Positions 5,987 through 8,104 of a stretch of DNA of 8,104 nucleotides are shown in pieces. How positions within the stretch are numbered: position 1 is the first letter of the stretch; each line of letters starts with the position of its first letter. The position numbers and the translations under genes were made by a program. The DNA comes from Treponema sp. (lineage in GTDB: Bacteria; Spirochaetota; Spirochaetia; Treponematales; Breznakiellaceae), in NCBI GenBank assembly GCA_031281685.1, contig JAITFA010000226.1:1-8104 (forward strand), given 5' to 3'. The notes below the pieces were generated by a model. That model ran no database searches, was not told the origin of the DNA, and worked only from the letters and a program-made list of their open reading frames with translations.

Positions 5987-8095
5987 ATGCGAGTAGAACT
6001 TTTCCTCAATAACCTTGATGAGGCATACCAGATTTCCATGTACCGTGCGGTACGAGACGAAGTCGAGGCGCTGGGTATTGAGCTTGTCTGTGTGCAGCGC
6101 GCCACGCCGGATCGCTATCCTATGGATCGACTGGTTCACAAACGCGACCTTAAGCGTTTCTTTATGAGGGAACGAGTTGGCGCTGACGGGGTTTTGCTGC
6201 TCACGTCGGTCGTGATTCGGGACGATAATGAGGCGGCGAGCGCTGTACGGATGGCTGACCGCTCGTTTCCACTGGTATCAATAGGGGCGCGGATGTTTGA
6301 CTTTCCCGCCATAGTGGTTAATGGACGCGCTCCAATGGAGCGACTGCTGGAACACCTTACACAGGCTCATGGGTATCGTAAGCTCCTGTTCCTCTGTGGA
6401 CCGGAGCGCAATCAGGATAGTTGTGAACGTGAGGCTGTGTTTCGGAGCTTTATTAACGGCGAAATTAGCGGCGAGGTGATACACGGCGAGTTTAACGAAA
6501 CCTCCGGCATGGCGCTCATGCGGGACTACATCGCCGCGCACCCGCATGAACCGCTTGACGCCGTGATTGCGGCGTCTGACACCATCGCGCTTGGCGTGCG
6601 CCGCACACTGGACGCGGCCCGCGACCCACGCTGGAAACACTGCGCCCTCACCGGCTATGACGACATACCCCAAAGCCACCTCGAACTGCCCGCGCTTACC
6701 ACCATACACCAGCCCTTTGACGCAATGGGCAAGATCGCGGTCAGACTCCTGCGTGATTCCATCATGGGTAAGGATACGCCGCTCCTTACGCAGGTGAAGG
6801 CGGAACTCTGTCTGCGGAACTCCTGTGGCTGTAAAGATATGGCATGGAAACAACGGGAGCGCGGGCGTTACTGGGAGCTTACCTGCAATACGCGGGAGCT
6901 GTCACAGGAAACAGCGTACAGCGTTACCCACATTGCGGCACAGAATACGCTATGGCAGGAACGCTGTCTTAGCTATGTGAGCGTCTTTGGTCAGGAACTC
7001 ACCTCGGTTAATACAACGCAGGAGATCATTCCTCACCTGCGATTCTTTCTTACCAATCTTGACGTTGAGGTCTTTTATCTTTTTATTAACAGGCGCCCAT
7101 CGCTGAAACCACCCGGGTCCAGCGCGCTTGTTCTGAAGCGTGATAAGGACGGTGAGCTTGCTTACAAGAATCCTCCAAACATCAATCTTACCGCGTTTTT
7201 CGCGGGACTTGACTCGTCAGTCTGCCTCTACCATCTGCGCTCCGGGAACGAGTATATTGGGCTTATCGTCTATGACATCCAGGACGCCCTGCACCCGCAC
7301 ATCTGCTCCGCCGCGATTTTTATGGCAAACACGATCAAGCGTCTGCTCATTCTGGAAAAAGAACAGCGCTGGGCAAAACAGCTTGAGAAAGAGGTGGCGC
7401 TCCGCACCCGTGACCTGAATGCGGAAGCCAAGCGCCGTGTCGCGGTCGAGGCTGAAGTATTGCGTATCAGCGAACTGGAACGGCTTCGTTTCAGCCTTGA
7501 CCTCCACGACGACATCTGCCAGCGCCTCGCCGGTATCTCTATGTTTGCGCGAAGCCTCGCCTCCGGCCTCAGCGGGATAAGCCTCTTGCCTGAACTTGCC
7601 GACATGATTGACGAAACCCTGCAACGCACCCGCCAGTACGCGCACGATTCGTTTCCGGTCGAGCTTGACACCTTTGGTCTGCGCGGCGCGCTTGAATCGC
7701 TCTGTAACACGATAAACCACGCCTGCCGCTGTGATTTCCACTGGTCAGCCTTCGCTGAAAAGTCCCCGCTTTCAACCCAGCAGAACATTAACGTATACCG
7801 TATCATACAGGAGGCGGTACAGAACGCGGTGAAACATTCCGGCGCGAGCCGTATCAGCGTTGAGATTGAGATGAGCGCCCTGTTTTTCATTGCCCGTGTG
7901 CGCGACAACGGTAAAGGCAAGCCTGCCCTGAACAGCGAAGACCCGATACTTGCCGGAAACAAGCAGAGCGTGGGCTTAGGCCTGCGCTCCATGCGCTATC
8001 GCGCCCATCAACTAAACGCCGAGTATGTCTTTAATTCCACAGAACAGGGAACACTGGTAGAAACGCGCGTCCCGCTGCGGAATATACGGCGCTAG
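5987..8095 (+). CDS. Cytoplasmic histidine kinase with LacI-type sugar-binding input domain
   Basis: Sensor kinase of 702 residues. Residues 1 to about 282 form a LacI/GalR-type periplasmic-binding-protein fold without the HTH: MRVELFLNNLDEAYQ, DAVIAASDTIALGVR, LTGYDDIPQS and LPALTTIHQPFDAMGKIAV, ending in RNSCGC (Cys280, Cys282). This ending is also common in spirochaete and clostridial LacI-like domains fused to output modules. Next is a middle region of about 170 residues, possibly GAF-like, then a coiled coil (about 455-500). The HisKA_3 dimerisation domain has phospho-acceptor His507 in DLHDDICQRL. The HATPase_c domain has N box EAVQNAVKH (Glu609, Asn613), G1 box DNGKG (Asp640) and G2 box GLGL (663-666), all intact. 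There is no signal peptide or membrane segment, so it should sense an intracellular ligand, probably a sugar, and phosphorylate the divergent NarL-type regulator. A TTG-initiated extension to 5840 is in frame but would overlap the regulator gene; the ATG at 5987 starts the fold correctly. Confidence 0.92.
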   Translation: MRVELFLNNLDEAYQISMYRAVRDEVEALGIELVCVQRATPDRYPMDRLVHKRDLKRFFMRERVGADGVLLLTSVVIRDDNEAASAVRMADRSFPLVSIGARMFDFPAIVVNGRAPMERLLEHLTQAHGYRKLLFLCGPERNQDSCEREAVFRSFINGEISGEVIHGEFNETSGMALMRDYIAAHPHEPLDAVIAASDTIALGVRRTLDAARDPRWKHCALTGYDDIPQSHLELPALTTIHQPFDAMGKIAVRLLRDSIMGKDTPLLTQVKAELCLRNSCGCKDMAWKQRERGRYWELTCNTRELSQETAYSVTHIAAQNTLWQERCLSYVSVFGQELTSVNTTQEIIPHLRFFLTNLDVEVFYLFINRRPSLKPPGSSALVLKRDKDGELAYKNPPNINLTAFFAGLDSSVCLYHLRSGNEYIGLIVYDIQDALHPHICSAAIFMANTIKRLLILEKEQRWAKQLEKEVALRTRDLNAEAKRRVAVEAEVLRISELERLRFSLDLHDDICQRLAGISMFARSLASGLSGISLLPELADMIDETLQRTRQYAHDSFPVELDTFGLRGALESLCNTINHACRCDFHWSAFAEKSPLSTQQNINVYRIIQEAVQNAVKHSGASRISVEIEMSALFFIARVRDNGKGKPALNSEDPILAGNKQSVGLGLRSMRYRAHQLNAEYVFNSTEQGTLVETRVPLRNIRR

Positions 8096-8104
8096 ATTGC
8101 GTTG

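Noticed and set aside
7270..7992. 240-residue minus-strand reading frame
   Set aside because: It is antisense to the kinase core, and its Arg/Ser-rich composition is typical of a shadow frame.

Overview
The window most likely comes from a spirochaete of the Treponema group with moderate GC (about 50%, by eye). The main reason is the large central gene. It has a conserved short N-terminus, a long acidic disordered stretch, one membrane helix and a long tetratricopeptide-repeat C-terminus, which is the layout of the spirochaete periplasmic flagellar collar protein FlcA (Borrelia BB0326 family). The assignment is from recognition of architecture, not from a search.

Layout, left to right. Positions 1-102 hold two copies of a 50-bp sequence at a 52-bp period; each copy can fold into a hairpin, and the array may continue beyond the left edge. 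Positions 103-191 are non-coding, with a 10-bp palindrome and a short direct repeat. Three minus-strand genes follow, read from right to left: a small exported protein with a CBM48/isoamylase-type early-set fold (1569-2069), an SGNH/GDSL esterase resembling intracellular acetylxylan esterases (852-1490), and a YheO/DauR-type PAS-HTH regulator (192-848). The last two are 3 bp apart and surely co-transcribed. The flcA-like gene (2114-5212) runs rightwards, divergent from the early-set gene across only 44 bp.

The right third is a divergently transcribed two-component pair. A NarL/LuxR-type response regulator (5258-5926, minus) is separated by 60 bp from a 702-residue histidine kinase (5987-8095, plus). 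The kinase input is a LacI-type sugar-binding domain with no HTH, no signal peptide and no membrane segment, so it appears to be a cytoplasmic ligand sensor that signals by phosphotransfer. The shared promoter region carries a GGGAA-TT-TTCCC dyad next to a good -10 element.

Together the content suggests carbohydrate sensing and use (the sugar-binding kinase, and an esterase that may deacetylate imported xylo-oligosaccharides) beside a cell-envelope/motility gene. Nothing seen is a clear mobile element, CRISPR array, tRNA or rRNA. The least ordinary items are the hairpin tandem repeat, the LacI-domain kinase, and the divergent link between the early-set exported protein and the flagellar collar gene.
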